From Polyangiaceae bacterium (GTDB lineage: Bacteria; Myxococcota_A; Polyangia; Polyangiales; Polyangiaceae), in assembly GCA_025353725.1 (NCBI GenBank), contig JANXOF010000045.1:186001-250000 (forward strand): 64,000 nt of DNA, written 5' to 3'. Positions 16,710 to 25,778 of the stretch are shown here, piece by piece. The position numbers and the translations under genes are program-made. The notes below the pieces were generated by a model, which saw only the letters and a program-made list of their open reading frames with translations, did no database searches and was not told the DNA's origin. Positions within the stretch are counted from its first letter, which is position 1. Every line of letters starts with the position of its first letter.

Positions 16710-17936
16710 ATGAGTCTGGTCGACAAGCCGCTAAGCGGGTTCGAGTTTGCTCGGCTCCGAATCACCAATCTCAAGTTGGGCGACCCGTCCGAGCTCGCTC
16801 CAGCAGTTCGTCGGACGATCGCAACGAGTGCACTTTCGCTCAAGGTGCAACGCGTCGGCGTGTGGATCTTCTCCGAAGACCGGCAATGTCTCGTGGCGCT
16901 CCATCTCGTCGGAACCCCCGAGCTGGCAGGTGAGGTAGCTGTGCTTCCGGTGGCGAAGTGGCCAAAGTACTCCGCCTACATCGACGAGCGACGGGTGCTC
17001 GCCGTCGACGACGCACAGGCGGATCCGCGCACGTCAGAGCTCGTCGCGGACTATCTTGCTCCCCTGGGGATCACAGCCCTACTCGACGTCCCGATTTTTA
17101 TCAGTGGTGAAGTTTGGGGCATGCTTTGCCACGAGCACGAGGGCGGCCCTCGGGGGTGGACTCGGCCCGAGATCGACTTCGCCATTTCGGTCGCTGACAT
17201 GTTGAGCGCCCTCTTTGAGCAATCCGCTCGTCTCACGTGTGAAAAGGAGCTGCGCGCGCGCGACGCGAAAGCCGCGAAAGAGAGACAAAATGACGCTCTT
17301 GTGCGCATGGCCGCCGGTGTCGCCCATGACTTCAATACTGTGCTTCAAACCGTCTTGTTGCTCGCGGAGTCCGCCACGCGAACACGCCAGGAAGACCCGA
17401 CCAAGGCGCTATCTCAAATCAAAGAGGAGTGCGGACGCGGCAGCCGGATCGTACGGCAGCTTCTGGACTTCGCGCGTCCTACGCCGCATTCGATGGCCCC
17501 GCTCGACCTGGCGGAGTTGGTCACTGACTTGCGACCCGCGATCGAGGCGTTAACCTTCGACGCGGTGGAGTTCGATGTCCGCATGGGCCGTGAAGTCATG
17601 ATTGACGGCAACCGCGCCCAACTCGAGCAAGCCATTCTGAATCTGGTGGTGAACGCGCGTGACGCCATGCCCGAGGGAGGAACTCTGCGCGTCGGCGTAG
17701 GCGTCGACGGCGAAGAGGCGTGCGTCTCCGTCTCCGACGAAGGAACAGGCGTAGCGGACGACGTTCGAGAGCATATTTTTGAACCATTTTTCACCACGAA
17801 AAGCGATCAGGGCGGCACTGGCCTCGGACTCGCCACGGTCGCCGTGGTGGCCGAGCAGCATGGCGGCCGCGTCTCGGTCGCACCCGGCGAGAGCCGCGGC
17901 ACGACGTTTACGGTTCGCATCCCGCGCGTGTACTAA
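16710..17936 (+). CDS. GAF-domain sensor histidine kinase
   Basis: The start is ATG 16710, preceded by GGGAGGGGAGGG. Residues about 20-165 form a GAF sensory domain. Then come the H-box (MAAGVAHDFNTVLQTV), N-box (NLVVNARDAMPEGG), G1 (VSDEGTGV), F-box (FEPFFTTK) and G2 (GTGLGLATV). There is no membrane segment or receiver domain, so it is a soluble kinase sensing a cytoplasmic signal. No response regulator is adjacent. It is divergent from ATP-grasp paralogue 1 and may control the surrounding ligase genes, although only position supports this. Confidence 0.9.
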   Translation: MSLVDKPLSGFEFARLRITNLKLGDPSELAPAVRRTIATSALSLKVQRVGVWIFSEDRQCLVALHLVGTPELAGEVAVLPVAKWPKYSAYIDERRVLAVDDAQADPRTSELVADYLAPLGITALLDVPIFISGEVWGMLCHEHEGGPRGWTRPEIDFAISVADMLSALFEQSARLTCEKELRARDAKAAKERQNDALVRMAAGVAHDFNTVLQTVLLLAESATRTRQEDPTKALSQIKEECGRGSRIVRQLLDFARPTPHSMAPLDLAELVTDLRPAIEALTFDAVEFDVRMGREVMIDGNRAQLEQAILNLVVNARDAMPEGGTLRVGVGVDGEEACVSVSDEGTGVADDVREHIFEPFFTTKSDQGGTGLGLATVAVVAEQHGGRVSVAPGESRGTTFTVRIPRVY

Positions 17937-18032
17937 CAGGCGAAGTGTACCGAACCATCCCCCTGCGGGTTCGTAGGGAGGAAAATCGGCTGTGATGAAG
18001 GTAACGCTCTGGGCCTGCTGGCTTCGCGCGAA

Positions 18033-19313
18033 TCAAAGGCATTTCCAGTAGTTCCCGCCAGCACTCGGCACAACGCCTGAGACGACAGGCTCGGTAGCAC
18101 ACTTATGAGCGAGGCAGATGGGGGGCTGCTCATCGGCGCCAAAGACGCACATGCATGACGGCGTCTGATTATACTTATTTTTGTAAACGTGGACATGGTC
18201 CCCCGGACAAGGCGCATGCACGGGCTGGATCGACGTATCGTCGCATCGATAGCAGGTGCTCTTCGGCGGAAGCGGACATGCTTCACATTCGCCATTGGCC
18301 GTTCGTTTCTTAGGAACGCTTGCTGGTATATTCATGATGTCGTTCGGAAATAACTTTCCCTTTCTAGCTTCGAAAACCTGTTTTGATACATCCTCAGAAC
18401 AACCGGCCGGCGGGTGATTGCCGAAAACCTGGCTGACCCACGCACCCAGCGCAGCGACCCCGCCGCTTACGATGCAGACGGGCTGACCGGCTATGGCAGC
18501 GGGAGCGCAAACCACCGCGGCCGCGCACGCCGCGGCGACGAGCTCGCAACTGCCGAAGGCGACGAGGCCCGCAGTTGCGGACGATGTCGCGACGGATAGG
18601 GCACAAACTGGGGATTCACGCATCGCCAGTAGGCAAGTGCCACGGGTAGAGTCAACGGATAGCGGCGCCACGCTCGCTCGCATTGCCGGGAGCGATGATG
18701 TCGCGGCATTGTCTGTAAGGAGCGCGGCGGGGACGGATGACTGAAGGGCTACGCGCGTAGACTCAATGAGATTCCGGCCTCCGCTGGAGCACGGATTGAG
18801 CAATTCCGGGCCTGCCTCGATGAGTGCGGTCGGTGAGTCGCCGAGCAGGGATCCACCCGACGTGTGCAGCTTGATTGACGCGGGACGAGCCTCGGTTGGC
18901 GCCTTCGACCCCGATGCTAGGAGATAGTCGAGAGAGGCCGCGCGAAGGCGAGCTAACGCGATTTGACTTAACGAGGATTCGACGATCTCGCTATTCCGGG
19001 ACTCAAGATGCCCTCCGGCGTCCAAGGGAGTATCGATTCTTAGCCTGCCGATGGCGTCGCCTATGCCGACCTTGATTACGGCGACGGTTTCTTCGAGTCC
19101 CCCGGGGCGAATCACGATTAGGGCGCTCTCCGCGTCTATCGTGTCGAGGCGCCAGCTCACGGCTCCCACCGAGGTGGCTTCTGGTACTTTAGCCGACCAT
19201 TGCTCGCTGTTCGGGTTGTCGACTTTGCTCTCCGTCGTGCAGCCTCCAGCGCAAGCGAAAAATGCGACAGCACAAAGTGAGATAATACCTACATACCGTC
19301 TTACCGCGTGCAT
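18033..19313 (-). CDS. Cys-rich lipoprotein with a toxin-associated PCPGDH motif
   Basis: The ATG at 19313 gives 426 residues; an in-frame TTG at 19343 adds ten. A signal peptide ends in a lipobox-like AGGC. The middle holds an unusually hydrophobic Ala/Val/Cys segment (ELVAAACAAAVVCAPAAIAG) that could insert in a membrane. The C-terminal 90 residues contain paired cysteines and PVHAPCPGDHVHVYKNKYNQ followed by CMCVF. A very similar PCPGDHWHYxxYNQxP-CxC pattern occurs, from memory, in Rhs/polymorphic-toxin-associated proteins. It could be a secreted effector or its carrier. No immunity gene is obvious next door. The gene sits between the histidine kinase and ATP-grasp paralogue 2. Confidence 0.55.
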   Translation of the reverse strand: MHAVRRYVGIISLCAVAFFACAGGCTTESKVDNPNSEQWSAKVPEATSVGAVSWRLDTIDAESALIVIRPGGLEETVAVIKVGIGDAIGRLRIDTPLDAGGHLESRNSEIVESSLSQIALARLRAASLDYLLASGSKAPTEARPASIKLHTSGGSLLGDSPTALIEAGPELLNPCSSGGRNLIESTRVALQSSVPAALLTDNAATSSLPAMRASVAPLSVDSTRGTCLLAMRESPVCALSVATSSATAGLVAFGSCELVAAACAAAVVCAPAAIAGQPVCIVSGGVAALGAWVSQVFGNHPPAGCSEDVSKQVFEARKGKLFPNDIMNIPASVPKKRTANGECEACPLPPKSTCYRCDDTSIQPVHAPCPGDHVHVYKNKYNQTPSCMCVFGADEQPPICLAHKCATEPVVSGVVPSAGGNYWKCL

Positions 19314-19562
19314 TAACGAGGTTCTTTGCCAGCGACGTGCCAAGTGCGTCTCACGTCACCGCGCAGCTTGCCAGACTGACAGCATGTCTTTAGGGGGCCG
19401 CCGCTGGGAGCCGGGCGCGGGTACCGAAAGGCGTCGGTCTATTCACCGAATCGCGAGGTCCACGTTCTCCCTGGATCCTAGGCCCCATCCGCGCCGCTGT
19501 CGGCGTCAGCGCACGTCGTGCGTTGACACTTGGCCGGCTTTTGCAGAGTCTGCCAGCGCGCT

Positions 19563-20789
19563 ATGCCCCGAAATGTGATCTTTGTAGCTCCTTTTCCCAT
19601 TGAAACGACGATGCGCTTTGCCCGAGCGTCGGCCAAGCTCGATGACGTCCGCCTGCTCGGCGTTGCGCACACACCACCTGACGCAAACGGCCCAGATGCG
19701 CGGGTGTTCGACGACGTCGTGCGCGTCACCGACCCGCTCAGCGGGACGGACATCATTGACGCTATCGAGGTGTTACGTCGTCGCCACGGTCAACCTTACC
19801 GTGTCATTGGCATTCTCGAGCCGCTCATGGTTGAATTAGCAAAAGCGCGGGAGCACTTTGGCATTCCGGGGACCTCGTCGAAAGCCGCCGAGCTGTTTCG
19901 CGACAAGGCTCGAATGAAGGATGCGCTTCGCGCGGCCCATCTGCCTGTCGCGCGGCACGCGCTCGTGACATCTGCGCGCGAGGCGTGCGCATTCGCGGAG
20001 GAGGTGGGGTTTCCGATCGTGCTCAAGCCGCCCGCTGGGATGGGTGCAAAGGCCACGTTCCGCGTGAGTGATGAGCGTGCGCTTCTGCGTGCCGTCGAGG
20101 GAATGCGCGTCAGTTCCGCGAGTCCGGTGCTGGCCGAAGAATTTCTGCGTGGTCGCGAGATGTCGCTCGAGACCGTAACGACCTTTGGCAAGCCGCAAGT
20201 GCACTCGATCTCGCACTACCTTCCAAGTTGTCTCGAGGTCCTTGAGAACCCTTGGATTCAGTGGACGTGTCTCTTGCCTCGATCGCTCGACCTACCCGTT
20301 TACGACAAGGCTAAAAAAATGGGTTACGCCGCGGTTGAAGCGCTCGGTCTCGACGATGGAATGACGCACATGGAATGGTTTGAGCGCGCCGACGGAACGC
20401 TCGCGATAGGCGAAATTGCGCAGCGACCGCCGGGAGCCAACATCTCCTTCATGACCGGCCTCGCGCACGCCATCGACCCGTACCGTGCATGGGCCCGTGC
20501 GGTCGTGGACGGTGTGCTCGACGCGCCTTGGAACCGCCAATACGCCGTGGGCTGCGCGTACCTTCGCGGCATGGGCCACGGGCGCGTCGCGGCGGTGACA
20601 GGCGTGCACGAAGCCCACGAGGCCGTCGGCCCGTACATCGTTGAAGCTAAGCTCCCCGCGCTCGGCGCGATTAAGGCCGATAGTTACGAAGGAGACGGCC
20701 ACGTGGTCGTCCGACACGAACGTACCGAGGTCGTTGAAGCCGCGCTAAAAACCCTCGTAGATACTATTCGAGTCCACTACGCCTCTTAG
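19563..20789 (+). CDS. ATP-grasp carboxylate-amine ligase (paralogue 2)
   Basis: This 408-residue protein starts at ATG 19563 (MPRNVIFVAPFPIETT); longer in-frame starts would add a non-conserved Cys-rich leader. The pre-ATP-grasp domain is followed by FPIVLKPPAGMGAKATF (ATP lysine), LAEEFLRGREMSLETV and IGEIAQRPPGANI (metal site). The layout matches paralogues 1 and 3 residue block by residue block, including the HMEW segment and the C-terminal GHVVVRHE box. It is transcribed alone, convergent with glycogen synthase. It is probably an amino-acid or peptide ligase acting in the same pathway as its paralogues (inference). Confidence 0.85.
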   Translation: MPRNVIFVAPFPIETTMRFARASAKLDDVRLLGVAHTPPDANGPDARVFDDVVRVTDPLSGTDIIDAIEVLRRRHGQPYRVIGILEPLMVELAKAREHFGIPGTSSKAAELFRDKARMKDALRAAHLPVARHALVTSAREACAFAEEVGFPIVLKPPAGMGAKATFRVSDERALLRAVEGMRVSSASPVLAEEFLRGREMSLETVTTFGKPQVHSISHYLPSCLEVLENPWIQWTCLLPRSLDLPVYDKAKKMGYAAVEALGLDDGMTHMEWFERADGTLAIGEIAQRPPGANISFMTGLAHAIDPYRAWARAVVDGVLDAPWNRQYAVGCAYLRGMGHGRVAAVTGVHEAHEAVGPYIVEAKLPALGAIKADSYEGDGHVVVRHERTEVVEAALKTLVDTIRVHYAS

Positions 20790-20807
20790 CCAATCGAGAG
20801 AGCGACG

Positions 20808-22286
20808 TTAGCGTCCTGGGGCGACCATTCGGTAGACCTGCTCATAGGCCGTGACGCGCTCGTCCCACCCAAACCGAGCGCGCATGCCGTTCTCTTGGAG
20901 TCGTCGCCACCGCGCGCGATCGTCTCCGCTCCCGGTGCCCCATGTCGCGAGGGCGGTTTCGAGGGCCCACGTGAGGCCTGTTTCGTCGAAGTTTTCGAAC
21001 GAAAAGCCATTGCCCCGACCGGAGCGCTTGTCGAACTGCGCGACCGTATCGGCGAGACCGCCCGTGCGATGGACGATTGGCACCGTACCGTAGCGAAGAC
21101 TGTACATCTGATTGAGGCCGCACGGCTCGTAGCGCGAAGGCATTAGGAACATGTCGGCGCCCGCCTCGAAAAGGTGCGCTGCGGGCTCGCTAAACTTCTT
21201 TAGATAAGAAACCTGTTTTGGAAAGCGACGTGCGAGAGATGCGAAAAAATCTTCGTAGTTGGCTTCACCCGTACCGAGCACCACGAGCTGAACGGCGCGG
21301 CGCTCGAAGAGACGGGGCAGCACATTGAAGCAGAGGTCGAAGCCCTTCTGCCACGCGAGTCGCGACACGACCGCAAGCACCGGCACCTCACGCACGTAGG
21401 GCAATCCCGCAGCCGACAGCAGCGCCTCCTTGTTCAACTCTTTGCCCTCGAGCGCCGAGGCTGAGTAGCCGAAAGGTAAAAGAGGGTCGTCCGAGGGGTT
21501 CCACTCGGCCTCGTCGATGCCGTTCAGAATGCCGAAGAGCACGCCCGCGCGTTCACGCAAAAATGCATCCAAACCGACGCCATATTCCGGGCTTTGGACC
21601 TCGCGCGCGTACGTCGGACTGACCGTCGTCATCGCGTTCGCGTAGAGCAGCCCGGTAAGTAGAAAATTAATTCGACCTTCGCGGAGTTGATCCTGGTGCA
21701 GGTGGTGTGCAGCCGCCGCAAGTCCGAGATCGGCAAGAACCTTGGCGTCAAACGCGCCCTGGTGGCCGATGTTGTGAAGGGTGAGGACCGTCCGCGTGTT
21801 CGCGAACAATCGGTCCCACGCGAAGACCGTTCGAAGGAGAAGCGGAAGGAGCGCGGTTTGCCAATCGTTGGCGTGAACGATGTCCGGCCGGAACCCAAGA
21901 CGCTGGCAGATGACGAGAGAAGCCCAGGCGAGGACGGCGAACCGGAGATGCTCGTCGTGGTCTTCTGTGTAAATGGCATATCGCCCGTACAGGCGCGGGC
22001 AGTGCACGAAATAAACCGGCACCTTGGTTCCGGGTAGCTGGCCCTCGTAGACCGAGAACGCGACGCGTGCGCCCCCGAGGTCGAGAATGACCTCCCGGAG
22101 GATGAGCGTTACGTGTTCGAGCCTGGTGATTCGCCCATACATCGGCATGACGATGCGGACGTCATGACCTCGGCCTTCGGCGGCGAGCGCCTTGGGTAAG
22201 GCTGACGCAACATCACCCAGGCCACCAACTTTGGCAAAGGGGGCCACCTCCGACGCGACGAAAAGCACGTTCACGGTCGCCCTCAT
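20808..22286 (-). CDS. glgA: Glycogen (starch) synthase, GT5 family
   Basis: This 492-residue protein has the GT5 N-terminal ADP-glucose motif KVGGLGDVASALP (residues 19-31) and the C-terminal acceptor/nucleotide block MFLMPSRYEPCGLNQMYSLR followed by GTVPIVHRTGGL. These define bacterial GlgA, which transfers glucose from ADP-glucose to an alpha-1,4-glucan. Length is normal for the family. No other glycogen gene is adjacent. It is divergent from the nine-gene ligase operon with a 74-bp intergenic region and convergent with ATP-grasp paralogue 2. Confidence 0.95.
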   Translation of the reverse strand: MRATVNVLFVASEVAPFAKVGGLGDVASALPKALAAEGRGHDVRIVMPMYGRITRLEHVTLILREVILDLGGARVAFSVYEGQLPGTKVPVYFVHCPRLYGRYAIYTEDHDEHLRFAVLAWASLVICQRLGFRPDIVHANDWQTALLPLLLRTVFAWDRLFANTRTVLTLHNIGHQGAFDAKVLADLGLAAAAHHLHQDQLREGRINFLLTGLLYANAMTTVSPTYAREVQSPEYGVGLDAFLRERAGVLFGILNGIDEAEWNPSDDPLLPFGYSASALEGKELNKEALLSAAGLPYVREVPVLAVVSRLAWQKGFDLCFNVLPRLFERRAVQLVVLGTGEANYEDFFASLARRFPKQVSYLKKFSEPAAHLFEAGADMFLMPSRYEPCGLNQMYSLRYGTVPIVHRTGGLADTVAQFDKRSGRGNGFSFENFDETGLTWALETALATWGTGSGDDRARWRRLQENGMRARFGWDERVTAYEQVYRMVAPGR

Positions 22287-22360
22287 ACAGCAGATTGCGT
22301 CGGCTGTTCGCAGCTTCGTTGAAAGCAGAGCGCACAGGCTGATAGCGTGCGAGGCCCGCC

Positions 22361-23584
22361 GTGGATGTCCTCTTCGTTGAACCTTGTTTTCCGGCCAACC
22401 AGCGTGAATTCGTTCGCGCGCTCGCCTCCGTGGGGGCTCGCGTCATCGGCATCGGCGAGCGTCCGAAGTCCGCGTTGGATGACGAGCTGCGTCACTGGCT
22501 CGTGCACTACGAGCAGATCGGTAACGTCACGGACGTCGGACAGCTCGCCACGGCGGTGAAATGGTTGCAGGGGAGGTCGAAGCCCGAGCGACTCGAGGCC
22601 GTGGTCGAGGCGCACGTCATGCCGGCGGCGAAGGTGCGCGAGGCCTGCGGGATCCCCGGTACGAGCGTCGCGACCACGTTCCTTTGCCGGGACAAGCCCG
22701 CCATGAAGGAGGCCCTTCGAAAGGCTGGCGTCCCGTGCGCTCAGTCGATCGGCAGCTCTGACGCCTATGAAATTAGGGCATTTGCGGCGCATATCGGGTT
22801 TCCCGTGGTCATCAAACCGCGAGACGCGGCGGGAGCGTCGGGGACCTATCGCGCGGCGAACGCGCGTGAGCTCGAGGCCGCGCTCGTCGCCTGTGAAGTC
22901 CACGACGGCCGCAGCGTTGCCGTCGAGGAGTTCGTCGAAGGGCACGAGGGGTTTTACGACACCTTGAGTATCGGTGGCCGCGTGGTCCACGACTTCGTCT
23001 CCCACTACTTTCCTAACGTGCTCGAGGCGATGCGTACGCGCTGGATCTCCCCCCAGTTTATTGCCACGAACCGGCTCGATGCAGCGCCCTTGTACGCCGC
23101 AGTCAAAGCGATGGGTCAGAAGGTTATCGAGACCCTCGGGATCACGACCTCAGCGACGCATATGGAATGGTTTTTCGGACCAAAAGGACTCAAATTCAGC
23201 GAAATCGGGTGCAGGCCGCCTGGCGTGCGGACGTGGGACTTGTACGGCGCGGCGAACGAGGTCGACCTGTATCGAGAGTGGGCGATGGCGGTCGTGCACG
23301 GGCGGCCAAGCCAAACCTTGTCGCGGCGCTTTGCCGCCGGAATTATCGCGCTCCGCCCCGAGTGTGACGGGCACATTCGCGGTTACGACGGGGTGGGCGA
23401 CGTGCTTCGAAGATTTGAGGGGTGTGTCATCGATAGTCACTTCCCCCCACCGGGCACGCTGACGCAACCCGTCTCGGCTGGCTACATGGCGAACGCGTGG
23501 CTTCGGATGAAGCATCCAGATTACGACACCCTCCGATCGATGCTTGACGTCGTCGGTCAGACCCTCAAGGTTCGCGCGTCTTGA
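22361..23584 (+). CDS. ATP-grasp carboxylate-amine ligase (paralogue 3), first gene of nine-gene operon
   Basis: This 407-residue protein starts at GTG 22361 after GCGAGG. It has the same architecture as the ligases at 15389 and 19563: FPVVIKPRDAAGASGTYRA (ATP site), VEEFVEGHEGFYDTLSI, THMEWF and FSEIGCRPPGV (metal site), with a final MKHPDYDT box. A weak -35-like TTGAAA lies at 22319-22324. The stop overlaps the TTG start of the next gene (TTGA). As first gene of an operon with a second ATP-grasp type and a GCS2 ligase, it probably makes one of several amide bonds in a joint product. Confidence 0.87.
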   Translation: MDVLFVEPCFPANQREFVRALASVGARVIGIGERPKSALDDELRHWLVHYEQIGNVTDVGQLATAVKWLQGRSKPERLEAVVEAHVMPAAKVREACGIPGTSVATTFLCRDKPAMKEALRKAGVPCAQSIGSSDAYEIRAFAAHIGFPVVIKPRDAAGASGTYRAANARELEAALVACEVHDGRSVAVEEFVEGHEGFYDTLSIGGRVVHDFVSHYFPNVLEAMRTRWISPQFIATNRLDAAPLYAAVKAMGQKVIETLGITTSATHMEWFFGPKGLKFSEIGCRPPGVRTWDLYGAANEVDLYREWAMAVVHGRPSQTLSRRFAAGIIALRPECDGHIRGYDGVGDVLRRFEGCVIDSHFPPPGTLTQPVSAGYMANAWLRMKHPDYDTLRSMLDVVGQTLKVRAS

Positions 23585-24621
23585 TTGCCGGTGAGCTCCC
23601 GGCTGTCGTGCTGCTCGGCGCGCAGAGGTACAACCCGACGCTCGGCGACGCGATCGAAGAGCTCGGGGTGCGAGGAAAGATCGCAACGATCACGGCGGGT
23701 TGGCAGGAGCGTGAAGACGACGATGCCGATTTGAAGGCGTACCTCGGTGGCCGCGCGGTCAATCTTTCGCTGCACGCGCGCGGCGAGGACGTCTTTCGGC
23801 GTGATCCTGAGCTGCTCGCCGCCCATCGCGAGCGTCAAGCCGTCCTCCGGCATCGGCAAGACTTCTACCGCGTGCGGTTGGAGCACGCACTCGACGCACA
23901 ACACGTGATCGACCAGCGGTCGGCGCCCGACGAAATCCTGGAAGACGAGGCTCGTACGTCGATTGACGCGATCCGCAACATTGACGCGCTTCACCTCGAC
24001 AGGTGCGCTCGGGACCGAAAAGATTTCGACGCGCGGCACAAGCCCGACGAGCACGCGGCCGTCGTCGAGCATCGCGCCGCGCTGAAAGCGATCGTCGAGG
24101 AGTGCGACGCCATCGCCATCGCCGGCGGGCATGTGGCTTCTCTACTCAATCGGCTGCGCCTCTTCAGAATCGACGAAATCGCACGCGGAAAGACCATTTT
24201 TGCGTGGTGCGCAGGGGCCATGGCCATCTGCGAACGCGTGGTCCTTTTCCACGACTCTCCTCCGCAAGGCCCAGGCGCAGCCGAGGTGCTGGACGCCGGC
24301 CTTGGGTTTGTCGGCGACGTCGTCGTGTTTCCGCAACCCGAGTTTCGCTTGAAGCTCGCCGATCGCCCGCGCCTCCGCGTCATGGTGCGTCGGTTCGCGC
24401 CCGCGACGTGCCTCGCGATGCCCGCGCGCTCGCGTGTGACCTGGCTTCGCGCAGGTCCGCTAGCTCCCTACGGCGCGTTCGCGATTCGTGACGACGGAAC
24501 CCATTCCTACGATCCGCCGCCGCGCAGCAGGCCCTCGGGCTCACCGAGCACGTCCGTCGAACTTAGCCCGTCGAGTACGGCGTTGCCCTTCAGCCCTCCG
24601 AGCAAGCGGTACGCCTCATGA
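23581..24621 (+). CDS. S51/class-I-amidotransferase-like hydrolase (cyanophycinase-like)
   Basis: This 346-residue protein starts at TTG 23581, overlapping the ATP-grasp stop; no other in-frame start is near. N-terminal LPAVVLLGAQRYNPTLGDAI and C-terminal CDAIAIAGGHVASLLNRLRL then TIFAWCAGAMAICERVVLF follow the order of the peptidase S51/cyanophycinase/glutamine amidotransferase fold. In S51 enzymes the nucleophile is Ser in GxSAGA. Here the position is Cys (WCAGA), as in class I amidotransferases. It may hydrolyse an isopeptide or amide bond in the product of the ligases. The C-terminal 40 residues are Ser/Pro-rich and the next gene overlaps by ATGA. Confidence 0.65.
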   Translation: MIAGELPAVVLLGAQRYNPTLGDAIEELGVRGKIATITAGWQEREDDDADLKAYLGGRAVNLSLHARGEDVFRRDPELLAAHRERQAVLRHRQDFYRVRLEHALDAQHVIDQRSAPDEILEDEARTSIDAIRNIDALHLDRCARDRKDFDARHKPDEHAAVVEHRAALKAIVEECDAIAIAGGHVASLLNRLRLFRIDEIARGKTIFAWCAGAMAICERVVLFHDSPPQGPGAAEVLDAGLGFVGDVVVFPQPEFRLKLADRPRLRVMVRRFAPATCLAMPARSRVTWLRAGPLAPYGAFAIRDDGTHSYDPPPRSRPSGSPSTSVELSPSSTALPFSPPSKRYAS

Positions 24622-25766
24622 ATCGGCCCCTTGCTATTCAGGAGCTTATTAAATTCAGCCCTGACGGCGCAAAAGTCGACGCCTTCTTCGGCGTGCCGGG
24701 GCGAACGTTTCCGGTCGTCGAGGGGCCTCACGCCACGTTCGTCTGGCGCGGTGAAGCCGATGGCGTCACGCTCCAGCATTGGATTTTTGGGCTGGAGTCC
24801 TCGAGTTCGCTGGCGCGCGTAGCGAATACGGATCTTTGGTATCTCACGCTCGATATCCCCCACGGGTCGCGTGTGGAATACAAACTTGAGATTCATCGTC
24901 ACGGCGGCAGCCAGTGGATTGAAGACCCGCGTAACGCGAACCGTGCACGCGACCCGTTCGGTGCCAACTCCGTACTCCAGGGGGAAGGCTACGAGGTGCC
25001 CGATTGGGCTTTTCCCGACGACGATGCGCGCTCGGGGATGCTCGATCCGTTCTCGTTTCATTCGAAGAGCTTGGGCGGAATGCGTCATGGATCGATTTAC
25101 CTGCCCGCGCGATTTCGGAAGACTCGCTTATACCCCCTTGTCGTGGTGCACGACGGCAGTGACTACGTGAACTTCGCGCGTATGAAGGTCGTGCTCGACA
25201 ACCTTATTCATCGCCTCGAGATCCCGGACATGATCGTGGCGTTCACCGATTCGCCCGATCGCCTTCACGAGTACGCGAACGACGAAGCGCACGCGCGGTT
25301 CCTCACCGAAGAGCTTCTCCCGGACCTTACCGGTCGCCTGCCGCTTCTCGATCGCCCGCAGGCGCGGTGCTTGATGGGCGCAAGTTTTGGCGCTGTCGCG
25401 GCCTTTTCTACGGCATGTCGCTATCCGGACGTCTGGGGTCGCCTGCTTCTCCAGTCAGGCTCATTCGCGTTCACGGACATCGGAAAACGAAACCGTCGTG
25501 GTCCGCTCTTCGATCGCGTCGTGGAGTTCGTGAATCAGATTCGCGAGCAGCCCACCGCAGTGAGCGAGCGTATTTTTATGAGCTGCGGCGTATACGAGTC
25601 ACTCATCTACGAAAATCGGTCGCTCGTGCCCTTGCTCGATGCCACCGGTATGCAGGTGAAGTTCGTCGAAGCGCGCGACGGTCACAATTGGGAAAACTGG
25701 CGTGATCGTTTGCGTGAGGGTCTTTCGTGGCTGTTCCCCGGACCTCTCATGTTTGTCTACGAATGA
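24618..25766 (+). CDS. Enterochelin-esterase-like alpha/beta hydrolase
   Basis: This 382-residue protein has an N-terminal Ig-like early-set domain (about 1-130, FVWRGEADGVTLQHWIFGLE then WYLTLDIPHGSRVEYKL), as in Fes. An esterase-D-type catalytic domain follows: YPLVVVHDGSDYV, nucleophile Ser in LMGASFGAVAAF, and catalytic His in EARDGHNWENWRD. Fes-type enzymes hydrolyse ester bonds of catecholate depsipeptides. No signal peptide is seen, so it is cytoplasmic. ATG 24618 overlaps the preceding stop. Its presence between ligases suggests that the pathway product contains an ester or that a thioester/ester intermediate is released (inference). Confidence 0.82.
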   Translation: MNRPLAIQELIKFSPDGAKVDAFFGVPGRTFPVVEGPHATFVWRGEADGVTLQHWIFGLESSSSLARVANTDLWYLTLDIPHGSRVEYKLEIHRHGGSQWIEDPRNANRARDPFGANSVLQGEGYEVPDWAFPDDDARSGMLDPFSFHSKSLGGMRHGSIYLPARFRKTRLYPLVVVHDGSDYVNFARMKVVLDNLIHRLEIPDMIVAFTDSPDRLHEYANDEAHARFLTEELLPDLTGRLPLLDRPQARCLMGASFGAVAAFSTACRYPDVWGRLLLQSGSFAFTDIGKRNRRGPLFDRVVEFVNQIREQPTAVSERIFMSCGVYESLIYENRSLVPLLDATGMQVKFVEARDGHNWENWRDRLREGLSWLFPGPLMFVYE

Positions 25767-25778
25767 GGACCCTCTCGC

